Positions 1 through 12,100 of a stretch of DNA of 64,000 nt are shown here, one piece after another (positions within the stretch are counted from its first letter, which is position 1; each line of letters starts with the position of its first letter). The position numbers and the translations under genes were made by a program. The stretch spans positions 1 through 64,000 of the forward strand of contig VZSF01009050.1 in assembly GCA_013398295.1 (NCBI GenBank), read 5' to 3'. The DNA comes from Chionis minor. Its lineage: Eukaryota; Chordata; Aves; Charadriiformes; Chionididae. Below the pieces are notes generated by a model, which saw nothing but the letters and a program-made list of their open reading frames with translations, did not search any database and was not told the origin of the DNA.

Positions 1-292
1 GTGGAGGGGGGCTGCCCGGCCGGTGGCCCCGCGAGGGGCTCGTCCCTCCATCCCCTAGGAGCCTGCTGGTGCTGAGGTGGGGGCGGCCGGGCTAGTGCCC
101 CGGGAAGACCCCCGCCTCTGTGGGGACGGGGGGGTTGCCCAGGGAAGGGCTGGGGGTTTCCCTGGGGAAGGGGACGGGCTGGCTGTGTGTGTGGGAGCGG
201 GGCGAGGAGGGAAGGACCGGACAGGTAGGCCCAGTGTGTGGTGGCCCTGTGGCCTGTCCCGGATTCTCAGACTGCCCGGCTTTCTCGTGCAG
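1..292 (+). other. AHSA1: AHSA1 intron 1 (3' part), GC-rich
   Basis: GC- and CpG-rich sequence ending in a pyrimidine stretch and the acceptor AG at 291-292. No AHSA1 start codon or first-exon coding sequence can be read here, so this is taken as the end of intron 1, probably within the downstream shore of the promoter CpG island. Confidence 0.75.
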
Positions 293-483
293 GACGGAGC
301 GGGATGCCTCCAACTGGTCCACGGAGCGGCTGAAAACTCTCCTCCTGCCTGTCAGGGTGGAGAGTGAGGAAGGGGCTTGTGAGGTGACGGAAGTGAGCAA
401 ACTGGATGGAGAGGCCTCCATTAACAACCGCAAAGGGAAACTTATTTTCTTCTATGAGTGGGCAATCAAGCTGGCATGGACTG
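293..483 (+). CDS. AHSA1: AHSA1 exon 2
   Basis: Encodes the start of the Aha1 N-domain (TERDASNWSTERLKTL ... KGKLIFFYEWAIKLAWTG). The acceptor AG is at 291-292 and the donor GTGAGT starts at 484. The first base completes a Trp codon begun in exon 1, and the last base starts the Gly codon finished in exon 3. The EVSKLDGEASINNRKGK stretch is a hallmark of the family. Confidence 0.96.
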
Positions 484-3400
484 GTGAGTGATGTTCTCCC
501 CTCCTGTTTCAAGGCTGGATTCAAGTACAACATCAAGGATAAGGATATTTGCCTCCTTTGGGGAATAATAATAAAGAGAAGTATTGTATTGTGATACAAT
601 ACAAGTTTGCTTTTACAACAGCCAAGAGTAAGAAATGTTGATCTGAACAATATATTTGTAATTGCAGGCACCTCAAAGACAGGAGTGAAATATAAAGGTT
701 ACGTGGAGATTCCGAATCTCTCAGATGAAAATGACATTGATGAAGTTGAGGTAAGCACAGCTACAGGCTAATACTGCTGGCTGTATGGCTGTTCTAGCAG
801 GAATCCTCACAGCATTAATATTTCCCTCCATGTTACCTTTTTTAGAATGTTTGTATAGAATCTTTTTAGTGTTAGGGACTGCTTAAGTTAATAGAATCAT
901 AGAATGGTTTGGGTTGGAAGGGGCCTTACAGACTATGTAGTTCTACACACACACACCCCCCCTGCCACGGGCAGGGACACTTCCCACTATATCAGGTTGC
1001 TTAAAGCCCCATCCAACCTGGCCTTGAACACCTCTAGGGATGGGGCAACCACAACTTCTCTGGGCAACCTGTTCCAGTGTCTTACCACCCTCGTAGTAGG
1101 GCGGTGAATAAAGAATTGCTTCTTTATGTCTAATCTAATTCTACCCATTTAATTTTACCCTCTTTCAGTTTAAAACCATTACCCTTTAACCTGTCACTGC
1201 ACTCCCTGATAAAGAGTCCCTCCTCATCATGTTGTATCTTTATCAAATCAAGTCCTGTCTTCTAGAGATAAGGGCTTTATAGCACATGACGGTATTTAGG
1301 TACATGCATATATTACTATAGGCTGAGGGAGATGAAGTGAAAGATGAATAAAACTGCATTGCTGTTTGTGAAAGTTTAGTCCAAGTCTAACTGATGTTGA
1401 ACTGAGTAATAAAAGAACCATGCCAGTATGGCTTTGTTAATCAGCACTTGTCCTTCTTGTTTAGATCCATGTTAGCCTTGCTAAAGACGAACCTGACACT
1501 AACTTGAAGACCCTGATGAAGCAAGAAGGTGCAAAAAAAATTAGAGATGCAATGAAAACTTACATCAGCACTCTCAAAACAGGTATGTACCTGAGAGGGA
1601 GAAGTATTACGGGAACCTGTATGGGCTAATGCTAAAGAAGGGATGGGGGTAACAAGAGGAGTGAATATTAGTTCCTCACCCCATCTCAACAAGAAGGTGT
1701 CAGAGCAACAACAGTAACTTCTCTGTCTCTGTTGAAAAAGGTTAGCATTTGTCTAGAAACGCTTCTGTCCCTAGACACTGTAGCACAGCCCAGAAAGATA
1801 GTTTTTGGTGATAACCCAGCAATAAACAGCATTTTTGGATTTATGTTTTAAAACCGAGAATGTCCTTCATGTGCTGAAACTCAGCTATAGAGAAAATAAA
1901 GCCAGTGAAACGTTGTTTGCTACTCCAGTGACACAGAGTGTCAGTCACTGCATGTGGCACAATCTGGCCTTTAGTTTGTTTACTGCCTTGCAAGATGGTA
2001 TCTTCTCTCTAGTTTGTTGTTTTTTCTCTTTTGCTACAAGGCATCTGGTGTCATTTGGATTTGAGAATAACCAACAACTGGAAATGGCTCTGCAGGTTTT
2101 GTTGGTGTCACTGAATGAGCTGTCTCAGCATCTGGATTTTTTTTTTTTTTTTTTTAAGAATAGAAATCTGGTTCTAGTAGTTAAGAGTTAAATCAGTGTG
2201 CTTTGGTTGAGTTCAGCTTTGCTTTCAGGACAGGCTGGGAACGCTACAGTTGCTTTTTATGCCCGTTTACCTGTATTACACTACACATGCTAGATATTCG
2301 AGTTTTGCTGGGTACAAATCACCACTGGTTGCTGTTTTTCCAGGATCGAATTTCTGCACCCTTATGTTTTTTTCAGGCTTTTTAGGGTTCAGGGTGGGAG
2401 ATGCAGTCACCCAGTGGAAGATGAGAATGTTATTCAGAACTGTATGATCTTGTGGGCTGGAATAAAGAAGAATAGGTGGGAACTAAGTATTGCTGGATAC
2501 AAGATTCTACATGTTCTGTTATGTGATGGAATTTTGCCAGTTTGAGCAGATGAAGAGGAAGGAGAAAGAGCAAACTGTTTTATAATTGGTAAAGGCAGAA
2601 GCGATAGAGCTGGAGAAAAAGCAAATATGATCCCGAAAGAGACAAGCTTCTGGTGGAGTTATAAAAGTGTTAGTGCTGCTGAGCAGGGCACTGGTGAGAC
2701 CTCCCCTGGGTTTCCATGTGTAGTGCTGGCATCTGGTGTCAGAAAAGATAAATCAAAGATGGAGTTAAAGTAACTGTTCTTTACTACAAGGGTATGAGAA
2801 ATGGAGAGCCAGTCTGAAAAGAAATGGAAAAGCTTGGTTTGGTTTGTCTAGACCAGCAAGATAAAAGTATCTGAGATGTAATTGCTGTTTATGGTAGAGA
2901 GTGAGAGAGGAAAATAAGCTACATAAGTGTAAGGCTAACATTACCAGGAGAGCAACATGTGGAAGATAGTGATCAGTATGCCTAGGCTAGGAAGAGGAGG
3001 TAAGTTCCTAACTGTTAGTGTAGGCAGGTTCTGATATGGCCTTCAGTGGAGAGTAGTGAGGGCAAGAAGAATTAATTGCATGTATAAAGAGGACTGTTTA
3101 TTTTTTTAAAAAACTCTTTCAAGTTGGGGGTGCTAGCCAGAGCAGGGGAGAAACCAGGAAGACCTGTTTGATTGTGTATTTCAAACAACAGTTAAAAGAT
3201 TTATTTGATCTTTTATTAGTTTCATGGGCACATTCCTGTCTTTCCAGAATTCACCCAGGGCATGATTTTGCCCACAGTGAATGGTGAACATATGGAAACA
3301 ACACCTCAGGTGGCTCCTAAAGCAGAAGACCGCAAGGTAAATAAAACTGTACAAACGTGCTTTTGCATCTGTGAGGAAACGTACACAGTACTAGATTCAG

Positions 3401-5905
3401 GGGCTTACAGGAGCAACCTATGATGTTTACAGGAGATATATATGTATATATTCAGGAATTGGCAATCTGTGACATAGGCCTGACTTTCGATATGCGGCAC
3501 CTGATAGTTCTTAGCTCAAGCAGAGTGATAAATCTGCTTTCTACACTCAAATATGGTTTTACCTAATTACATCTTTACTAAAGGCCTTTGTTTTTGCTCT
3601 TGGATATGTAAACGGATTGTTGAGTTTTTTATGGAAAAAAAAAAAGTATGCCTGTGTTTGTTTTGCTTGTTGTTTTGTCAGACGTCCGCTAGCAGCAGTA
3701 CTGCCACGTCGCAGTCCAAATCCATAGGAGTCAAAATCCCTACATGTAAGATCAGCTTGAAGGACACCTTCTTAACATCTCCTGAGGAGCTCTACCGGGT
3801 ATTCGTTACTCAGGAGGTAATGCCAGGCTTGTTCTGAGAATTGTTCTTTGCACACAGGAGGTTGTTCCTAAGAAGCTTTTTAAGGCATTCTGTAGTACAC
3901 TCAAAATCCATGAGAATGGAATAAGAAAGCTGGCCTGCAGAACAGTTGCTTAAAGCTTGCGTGTGTCTTTTCACACAGCTGACAAGAGAGGATTAATGCC
4001 AGCCAGCAGCCAGTTCCAGACTAGTGTCAGCACCTATCTGTAGGTGTATCCCTTACTGCACGTGGTCAGATCTCTTGGGGTTTAAGTTATGTGTGCTTTC
4101 TGGTTTTTGGTTTTTTTTTTTTTTCTTTTAAGGTTAGGCAGTATAAAAGCATACTTCAGGAATAGCTTCCCCTCTCCTGCACACTGTTAGGTAGTTTATG
4201 AAGAGAGAGCAGCATTGTCTCACTATTTAAACATGGTCTTAATCTTTTGTTCCTCCTTTTTTAAAAAAAAAAGAAAAGCAAAAAAATACGACCTTTCCTT
4301 AGAACTAGGTTTCATTAAGGCATCAACAGAGTAAATCAAAGTGTGTCCTACAGAATACTGGAAGCCACTAACACTATAAAAGCTAGGGATTCTTTTCCCT
4401 TGGCAGGCAGAATGCTGCTGTAGTGGCTATAACCGTGTTTTTCTGGCCAGGGCAGGACTTTTGTCTCTTCTTGATGAAGACCTTACACTACTGAGTTACC
4501 TCCTCTTCCAGAACTTTTGTAGCTGGGTGGGAGGCATGAGGCAACAAGTTTGCAAGCAGATAATGTCAAATAATACAAGTCTCTTCCTGAATTCTTTTTA
4601 GATGGTCCAAGCTTTCACCCACGCACAAGCTGCCTTGGAGGCAGATAAAGGAGGCAAGTTTCAGTTGCTGGATGGCAGTGTCACAGGAGAGTTTGTTGAC
4701 TTAGTAAGTATGAACTGGTGCAGGTGTATCTGGCTCAGGGGCAGCTTTTTTATTTTTGAGATACCAAGTCTGTAACAACGCTTCAGTTAGCTAATTGGCA
4801 AGTTCTACCTGGTGCCCAACAGTTATCTATAATCTCCGTGGCTATTAAAGTGTTCCTTACAGCATGGATTCATGTATGGGGTTTCAGTATGGGGAGAAAA
4901 TCTAGCTTACAAGTCATGTGTCTGCCCTGTCTTTGCGTGATTTACTTATTTATTAGAGGTTGGAGGGGTGTAACTGATAGTAACTGATCCTTTTCCTCTT
5001 TAGCCCCCCTGCCACCAGAGTCTTCTGGACTGGGATACTGTCTCGGTATTTGGGGCTGTACTATGTCCTACCTTCCTAGAGGAGGAGCGGAAAGAAAAGG
5101 ACACTCAAAATCTCTCCCTCTGTGTGTGTGTTTGTCAAGGGGTCTGTAAGGCCTCTGATCAATGCAATTCTCGTTGCTTTCTATTAGACTGCAGGATTCG
5201 CAAAAAATTATTACTCAAGTCTTTCTGTCTTTTTTCAAGGTCCCTGAGAAGCAACTTGTTATGAAATGGAGGTTTAAATCTTGGCCAGCTGGTAAGTAAC
5301 CCAAAAATGGATTATTGTATTGCAGCCCTTGCAGGGCTTGAAGAATTTGCCACACTGCACTCTGGCTCGTGACTGGGGAGCACATGGTGTACTGGGAGCT
5401 GCATCAGCCTTATCCCAGCTTCACATCCCACAGGTATATGATGATAGGTCAGAATCACCAGCCCCTGCATAGAGCAGCGGCCAGGGATTAGGAATGATAA
5501 AGTAGCAGCTTGCTACTTTGCTGTGGCTCCAACTGCTTCGAGCCCCACGAAGAGGGAGCCCTCTCCTCCCTCAGTTTCTGAGGAAGGCCTGCAGCTGTCA
5601 TAAATAGATCCTCTGGGAAGGATCCTGAGGAGTCTTTTAAGTGGTGCCGTGTGAGAGGAAGAGCAGAGCAGCTCCTTGGGGCAGCATATACCATACTACA
5701 CACTGCTGACAGATTTGCTTCGGTTCCTCTAGGGCACTTTGCAACAATTACCTTGAACTTCAATGACAAAGGCGGTGAGACGGAGGTGTGCTTGGAAGGC
5801 AAGGGCATTCCTGCCAGTGAGGAGGAAAGAACAAAGCAAGGCTGGCAGCGCTACTACTTTGAGGGCATTAAACAGACATTTGGCTATGGCGCCCGCTTGT
5901 TTTAA
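293..5905 (+). CDS. AHSA1: AHSA1, activator of HSP90 ATPase 1 (exons 2-9, 5' partial)
   Basis: Cytosolic co-chaperone that binds the middle and N-terminal domains of HSP90 and stimulates its ATPase. CDS is join(293..483, 668..750, 1465..1582, 3248..3336, 3682..3816, 4602..4703, 5240..5291, 5733..5905). All exon borders are GT/AG and phases join without a break. The visible 313 residues start at the TERDASNWS segment, corresponding to about residue 28 of the roughly 338-residue vertebrate protein, so only the short first exon (MAKWGEGDP-type start) is missing and should lie left of base 1. The Aha1 N-domain is encoded by exons 2-5, a Ser/Thr-rich linker opens exon 6, and the C-terminal SRPBCC-fold AHSA1 domain runs from about VGVKIP-like sequence to the end (GWQRYYFEGIKQTFGYGARLF-like tail, ending at TAA 5903-5905). 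Faces ISM2 tail to tail. Identification is by close match to the remembered human protein; very confident. Confidence 0.97.
668..750 (+). CDS. AHSA1: AHSA1 exon 3
   Basis: Encodes TSKTGVKYKGYVEIPNLSDE followed by NDIDEVE, the middle of the N-domain. Acceptor ATTGCAG ends at 667 and donor GTAAGC starts at 751; the exon ends on a complete codon. Confidence 0.96.
891..1265 (-). mobile_element. CR1 LINE 3' fragment in AHSA1 intron 3
   Basis: Starts with ATAGAATCATAGAAT, the reverse complement of the CR1 terminal repeat. It continues with the typical antisense CR1 tail: GGTTTGGGTTGGAAGGGGCC, then CCATCCAACCTGGCCTTGAA, GGGCAACCTGTTCCAGTG and TTTAAAACCATTACCC. Orientation is therefore minus and the copy is 5'-truncated. 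A CACACACACA insertion sits at about 945. It lies between AHSA1 exons 3 and 4. Confidence 0.93.
1465..1582 (+). CDS. AHSA1: AHSA1 exon 4
   Basis: Encodes IHVSLAKDEPDTNLKTLMKQ and on to TYISTLKT. Acceptor TTTAG ends at 1464 and donor GTATGT starts at 1583. The last base opens the Glu codon of EFTQGMILP in exon 5. Confidence 0.96.
2460..3010 (+). mobile_element. Degraded L3/CR1-like LINE relic in AHSA1 intron 4
   Basis: Divergent sequence that still follows the order of an old CR1/L3 3' region in sense orientation: GAGCAGGGCACTGGTGAGAC, then GGAAAAGCTTGGTTTGGTTT and GTCTAGACCAGCAAGATAAA, then GATGTAATTGCTGTTTATGG. No open reading frame survives. Boundaries are approximate. The call rests on remembered CR1/L3 consensus order, not an alignment. 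Confidence 0.55.
3248..3336 (+). CDS. AHSA1: AHSA1 exon 5
   Basis: Encodes (E)FTQGMILPTVNGEHMETT then PQVAPKAEDRK, the end of the N-domain and the start of the flexible linker. Donor GTAAAT at 3337 is weaker than the other donors of this gene. Ends on a complete codon. Confidence 0.95.
3682..3816 (+). CDS. AHSA1: AHSA1 exon 6
   Basis: Begins with a Ser/Thr-rich linker (TSASSSTATSQSKS) that differs from the mammalian linker, then enters the C-terminal domain (IGVKIPTCKISLKDTFLTSP, EELYRVFVTQE). Acceptor TTGTCAG ends at 3681 and donor GTAATG starts at 3817. Confidence 0.96.
4602..4703 (+). CDS. AHSA1: AHSA1 exon 7
   Basis: Encodes MVQAFTHAQAALEADKGGKF then QLLDGSVTGEFVDL, part of the C-terminal SRPBCC-like domain. 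Acceptor TTTTTAG ends at 4601 and donor GTAAGT starts at 4704. Confidence 0.96.
5240..5291 (+). CDS. AHSA1: AHSA1 exon 8
   Basis: Short exon encoding VPEKQLVMKWRFKSWPA. Acceptor TTTTTCAAG ends at 5239 and donor GTAAGT starts at 5292. The last base begins the Gly codon finished in exon 9. Confidence 0.95.
5733..5905 (+). CDS. AHSA1: AHSA1 exon 9 (terminal coding exon)
   Basis: Encodes (G)HFATITLNFNDKGGETEVCL through the C-terminus ending YGARLF, then TAA at 5903-5905. Acceptor CCTCTAG ends at 5732. The C-terminal 20 residues are identical to the human protein as remembered. Confidence 0.97.
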
Positions 5906-6145
5906 TACCAGTTGCTGGGAAGGCTCTGGCTGAAGACTCTGCCACGTGGACTGATAAATTTCTCACCTGTCCCTTTCTAATCTTGGCCCTGCTGCCGAGT
6001 AAAGTGGGATGACAGGTGATGAGGAAGGCCATTGAGCAGCACCACTTTCAGTCCCTCACTGCTTTGTGCATGTCTCGTGCTGCAGGGGATTCTCTTACAT
6101 GTACATACTTCTATTGCTAAATAAACCTAACTTAAAAAAAACACC
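5906..6145 (+). other. AHSA1: AHSA1 3' UTR
   Basis: Short non-coding tail after the AHSA1 stop. It carries a canonical AATAAA at 6120-6125 and an A-rich run just after it, so cleavage is expected near 6140-6145. Confidence 0.8.
6120..6125 (+). terminator. AHSA1: AHSA1 poly(A) signal AATAAA
   Basis: Perfect AATAAA about 215 bases after the stop codon. The TGTCCTCTGATC-like U/G-rich stretch 25-40 bases downstream fits a downstream element. Confidence 0.85.
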
Positions 6146-9100
6146 ATGGAGCTCGTGTCCTCTGATCGGCTTGAGTTCAAAGGGTCGGTCGATAGGCTGA
6201 GGGAGGGATCTGTGGAAAAACACCGATCAATGAGGAGTGCTGATCCCAATGTGATTTACTCCTCGCTTCTGAGAGGGTAGAGAGCATGAGCTTGATGCAG
6301 TTTTTAGTTGGAGCAGCTGCTCATTTTCTCTGCTTTTGATCCGCCGCTAGTAAATGTTTCAAACCCTTCCCATTTCTGAAGGGATCCAAGATCCTGTTCA
6401 AGCTATTCCTCTCCTCCCTTGCACATCCCCTTCTTCACACAATCCTTTCTTACGCTTACACCAGCCTACTCTACAAGAATGCTGGATATTTTAACCACCT
6501 GATGTCCAAGACAATCAGCAATTGCTGCTAGGGAAAATCCCACCTACAAAAGAGTTTTAACAGGTTGCGGGGCCCGGGGTCAGCTACCTCCAAAAGCTTC
6601 AGGCCAAAGCAAACTACAGACTCACAGTGGGGGTGGGATTTATTCCTGTAAAATAAACACGGTGCAGTGCTTTTGGCTGACCCCACTTCAGCTGTTGCTT
6701 TGAGCGGTGAGGAAGGGAAAACCGCTTGTTTGTTCTCTACTGCTAATACAGTTAGTTCCCAGAGATGTCTTCTAAAGCAATAAGCTTGTTTATAGGATAG
6801 GGGGGGAAATCTAGTTCTGGACAGAAGTGTCAATCTGCTTAATGCCAAGGGTGACTGAAATGCTCAGTTGTCCCTTTGAGGCATGAGCTTCTCTTACATC
6901 CTTCATTTTCTGCTGGTGTTTTCTGCGAAGCACCTCTAGTAAGCTAGAAGCAAGTAATGTTACTGGGTGAAAATTACTGTTGGGGGGATTTTTTTTATAT
7001 ATATTTTTTTTTAAATCTGAATGGCTTGTGGTAACCATCCCCATCAGCAGAAGAAACAGGAAAAAAAACCCCAAATATACCTGTTAGAGTTGCCTTTTAA
7101 AATATGGAGAGCATTTCTAGCCTTTCCCACTCGCTGTTCCAAGGTGATTATTCATGGTAAAGTATGTATGGAGATCGAGTGTGGTATGACACTAAGTTCT
7201 GTGTTGTGTAGTTATCCCTGTGCTGACCTGTGACCACGAAGAGAGTTGTACCAAGACCGAGCACCTGTAGCTGTGTCAGGGCTTCCTTATGTCCTGCAGG
7301 GATGTCTCCCTGGGCTGGGAAAGGGGCTGAAGGTGTTTAGCCAGGATTCTTATGGGCAGATGGATTACTGTACGCATCTGGTAGGCTGTGAGAGTGTAAC
7401 ACAATGTAAACATGCCGATGTCACCTCAGTGTGTGTGTTTGGTTTTCCGTGTGGGTGATCTTGGACAAAAACATGGGAAACCTTAAAAGGCAGGGCTAGC
7501 ACGTGTGTTCACAGCCAAGGCAAGAGCTTTGGTAAAAGAAGAGCCAAATGCTTTGGAAACTGAAAAAATGAGCTCAGTCTATGTTAATTTGATATGAACT
7601 TGACAGATGACTCGGTGTCGGCGCTGTGCCTTGGCAGCCGTGCCGGCAGCTGGCCGCGCCGCGGCAGCAGTGCTTGCCGGCAGCGGGGCTCTGCTGGCAC
7701 AGCTGAGCCAGGGCAGCAGAAGGCAGGCCCCGCTAATCACCTGCCGCTGGAAGGTTAGGAAGTGGGACAGGAAGGCAGCTGAAGTGGAATTTTAATTGCC
7801 TTCCTTCCATCACAAACAAGGTTTACTTCGGGCATCCTGCTGCTACTCTAATAGGACACGCTTTGGCCTCAGCCGGCAGCCGACATTCATGGGGCTCACG
7901 GCTTTGCTCGGGAGCTGTTTGAGGGCTCTTCTTCCAGCAAAGCTGGCCGCCCTGAGCTATGCCGGTGCTGCTCCAGCTGGCTCCCTGCCCCTCGGGCTGG
8001 AAATCGCCCTCCCCAGAGCGGCAGAGCAGGCTGTGTAGCCACCGTGCCTCGGCGGCTGTTCGCAACTGGACCTACTGGACTAACCCACCGGTGAAGCAAA
8101 GCTCGTGCTAAATGGCCGGGCTGTGCACTAGCGCTTAGCCCGAGGCACGGAGCGCAGCAGGCTGTGCTGTCTCCAACAGGGCACAGCGGTGGTAGTGCCT
8201 GATGCCACTTCAGCCAGTTACTTGACGAAGGTGATCTGAGCCTTAAGTCGTCACATGCTAGTGAAGGTCCCTGCTCTCAGCAGAGACCCACTCCTTCAGC
8301 TACAGTTGATATCTGGTGCAGCTATGCAGATGCTAATGAGAAACCGCGGACTTTTGCTTCACTTGGAAGTGTCAGGAGAGCCGGACACAGTTTGCAGTCC
8401 TTCAGCTATTTGAGGGAGGGAGGGCTACGTAAGGTGAGGAAGACGAGCAAGGTCCAGTATGCTCCTGCCCAAAGGGTATTCAAGAATCTGAACTGAGACA
8501 GGCTAAGAGGGAAAGTCTTCTGAACTAAAGAAAACAAAGGTTAAAACCCCCAGATTAAGAGAGACGGGAGTAAACTGTGACTTTTTCACAGTGATGAGAG
8601 GTCAGAGGTGGATGCTAACTGGCTGCACACTTATGAGGCACACATGGAGAATATGAGTAAGGAGCAACCGTCAAACCACAGAACACAGCGTCCCAACCAG
8701 AAGGGTCTCTGAACACATTTGGTGAATTCTGGAATTTCTTGCAGCTCGTGATATGTTACCACTAAAAGTTTATATAGATGCAGAGGAGGAGTGGAAACCT
8801 TTGTGGAAGAATAAGCCAACCAAGGGCTATTAAATAAAACAGCCATCACATCTGGCTCAAGAAGCCTCTCGGCCGCCAGCTGCTGGCAACAAGGAATGTA
8901 CTTCAGGGAAACAGCAATGCGTGCTTGTCCTGCTCTTTATTCTTCCTTCCTAGTCACCTGCTGCTGACCACTGTCAGAGGCTGGATGTTGGTTTAGGTGG
9001 ATCTGTGTTATGGCTCACTTGGCCCTTTCTCATGTGTTTTGGTCATTTATGTGTGTGAAACTTCTATGGGAAAATCAGGCCACAAATCAAAGAGATTGAA

Positions 9101-12100
9101 AGCCTCTGTCCTAAATAACTATTAAAACTGCTTTGAAACGTCATCCCAACCCTACTTCAATGGCAAAGCAGGAAGAACTTAAATAAAATATTTTTTTAAA
9201 AAGCCAAAGTGAAAGTAATTGGGTGTTTCCAGCATGACAGGGTCTGACACAGTTTACCCTAGAAGACTTCCTTGGGAAAGAGGAGCAATCTTCTGAATTT
9301 GATGAGGAATAGGGCTGGGGAGAGGGAGGAGGAAGAGAGAGAGGTGAGAGCCAAGGGAATTAGATCTGTCTGTAAAATCAATTCATGAAAAGATACTGAA
9401 AAATGTAGTCAGTAACCTGTAAATACCCAGCTAATCAGGTAAAAAGTAACATCTAGCACACCTATATCGTGACTACATCAAGCACAAATCATATCAAATC
9501 GACCTAATGCCTTTCTTTGGCAGAATATCTGGGCTTTATTAAGACTTCAGGCAATGTTTTATATGACATTTTTATAAGTAAATAAAGGAGGGCCGAACAG
9601 ACCTGCAATGAATCCAGTATCTTTCAATACAGAAGATAATATAATTGATAACTTAAAAGTCCAAAATAATTTACATCACCATCACCATTCCTGTAAACCC
9701 CCTAGAAAACTAGTCTAGGATTGAAAATGATCTTGACCAAGTGTAAGAGTGATCCGGGGGGGGGGGAAGTATATTTGACCTCACTGAAAGTTTTACAGAG
9801 GCCGAAACTACCAGTAAGAGGGGATGCAACAGGCTTGACAGCAAAAAGACATTTAAGCTGGGCAAGTTATGGTGAATTTTCGAATTAACATAAATTAAAA
9901 AAATCATGGGAGAGAACAAAAGCTGCCTGGGCAGGCTGAGGTTTGTAGGTCTTGTGAAGAAATCTTTCCGTATGGCATTAAGAAAACCCCAGATAAGACC
10001 CTGTGGCTTCAGTTTTGGGCTCCATACTTCAAGAAAGATGAGAATTACCTGGAGTGAGCCCCATGGTGGGTGGGCAACAAGACTGACCAGAGGTCTAAAT
10101 GTACAGCTTCTATGGAAAACCTGAAAGAATTGCATTTGTTTAGTCTAGAGAAGAGAAGATGTCACAGAAGGAGGGAAATGGGGAGCGCAATGATAAAATT
10201 CTGAAATACGTGAGAGGTAAGAGCAAATAAGGCAATAATATGCTCTGTGTGACCACTGCAGATAAAATGCAGTGGGCTTAAAGTAAAGCAGGAAGGATTT
10301 AGATTGGCTGCCAGGAAAATATTTCTCCCTGCAAGAACAGTAAAGCTGAGGGTTACTGTGGCATCTCCATCACTGGAGTGCTTGAAGCCCAGGAGAGAGC
10401 AGTGAGGAACGATTTACTCATGTCCCCATGGCAGGGCTATGTAGTTTCTCAAGACCCCTTCTAAATCCATTTTCTGTGGTACATTCCCCTGTGCGAAGGT
10501 GATGCCTGGCAGCAGGGGGGAATGGATGGATGACATGACACGGGGACACAACTTTCTCCCGGTTCTTTGGAAACCTCATGGCCGCCTTGCCAGGTGGTGC
10601 TCAGCTCCCGCAGCACAGACAAGCCCAGCCGGGGCTGGGACTGGCATGGCGGGGGGTGCTGGCTGGCAGATGGGCTCTGCTGCAGCCCCTGGCCCATGTA
10701 TGATGGTCAAGCTGCGCGGGGCTGTGATCCCTACTGCCGGGCTCCCGTGCAGGGAGAGAATAATAGCTGACATGCTTGCAAGGACCTGGAACAAAGCAGG
10801 GGCCGGGCCCCGCCAGCTGGGCTCCTCTCAGGCATTTCGGAAGGGCAGCTGTCTGCTTCGTGGCAGGGAAGGAGGGTGAGACATTCCTTTCCCGACCGCA
10901 AACGTGTGGGTCCATCCTCTGTGGAGACAGAGGGAGTAAATCCCATCGCATGGACACATTGGGCAGGGCTCCCTCAGTGTGATTTCGGCATCCCTCTGGC
11001 ATGGCGTCAGTGAAAGCGGAGCAGAGGACGGGCTCTGCCGGGTGCTGGGGACCTGCTGGGGGTGATTCTCTGCACTCAGGGAGAAGGTGAAGCCCAGGAG
11101 ACCAGCTCTTGCCACAAGCTCCAGTTCGCCCAGTGTTCATGCTGCGGTCAGCACGGCTACTGCCCAAAACCTGCAGCTAGTGTGATTTTTTTGTTTGTTT
11201 TTTGTTTGTTTTTTACTCTTCTACAGAGATGTTGGCGGCTGCGTGCCATGCTGTGCCACCAGCACACCCAGTCCAGAGGGCTGATGTGGTACAGTGGAGT
11301 GGGTCCCTTTACAGACCAGGAACATACGTGCCTGAAAGGTTGGGGTTTTTTTCCTCTCCAGAGCTTCAGTTTTAACTTAAGGTCCATGGACCATCACAAC
11401 CACGCTTTGCTCTTTCCAAGGCTAAGGCCAGGCCTTGCAGTTCAGGTCTGCTCCACAGGCTTTGGCCAGACTCTCCTGGCATTATCATCCTCTGTCTTCT
11501 CCTCCCGTAGCAGCTCCTTCGGGGCCCAGCTGGGCTTTTTGTGTGCTTTCCAAGCAGCAGATTCTTGCAGCAGGAGCCCTGGAAAAAAGCAGACAGCTAA
11601 TGGGATCTCTGTTGCTGTAAACAAGTTTCTATGAAATCTCGCGATGGTCCCTGAGGGGTGGGCTGCACTCACCCTGCCCATACCCCCGCGGCTGCCCACA
11701 CACCCCTGCCTTCAAGGTGTCATTCACAGTCCAAAGGTCTTTGCACAGCTTGCTCCTGGCTCTTCTGGGAACAAGAGGGGAGGTCGGCAGGGACAAGCAC
11801 ATGCTGACCGTTGTGCCCAGCGAAATCTGGGCACGGCTCCTTCTGTCTACAAACTAACCCAGCTGCAAGGCGGATGCCAGGGAGCTGGTACAGCTGAGCC
11901 ACACAAGCTCCGGGCCAGGCTGGCAAACTAAGACAACTCAACTGGTCAGGAAGTCTCACATTTAAAGCAGTGGGTGAAGGTGCAGCTTGAGACTGACACA
12001 GACTCGCCCCGTGATTTCAGGTGACATCTCCAAGTCTTGAGCACCTGCAGAATTAGGGCAGCAATTCTTCCTTCTTCCATCCACTGGCTGTGGGATTTCT

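Noticed and set aside
10601..11167. Cluster of overlapping open frames at 10.5-13.0 kb on both strands
   Set aside because: GC-rich intergenic sequence. None shows a domain, conserved peptide or consistent splice sites.
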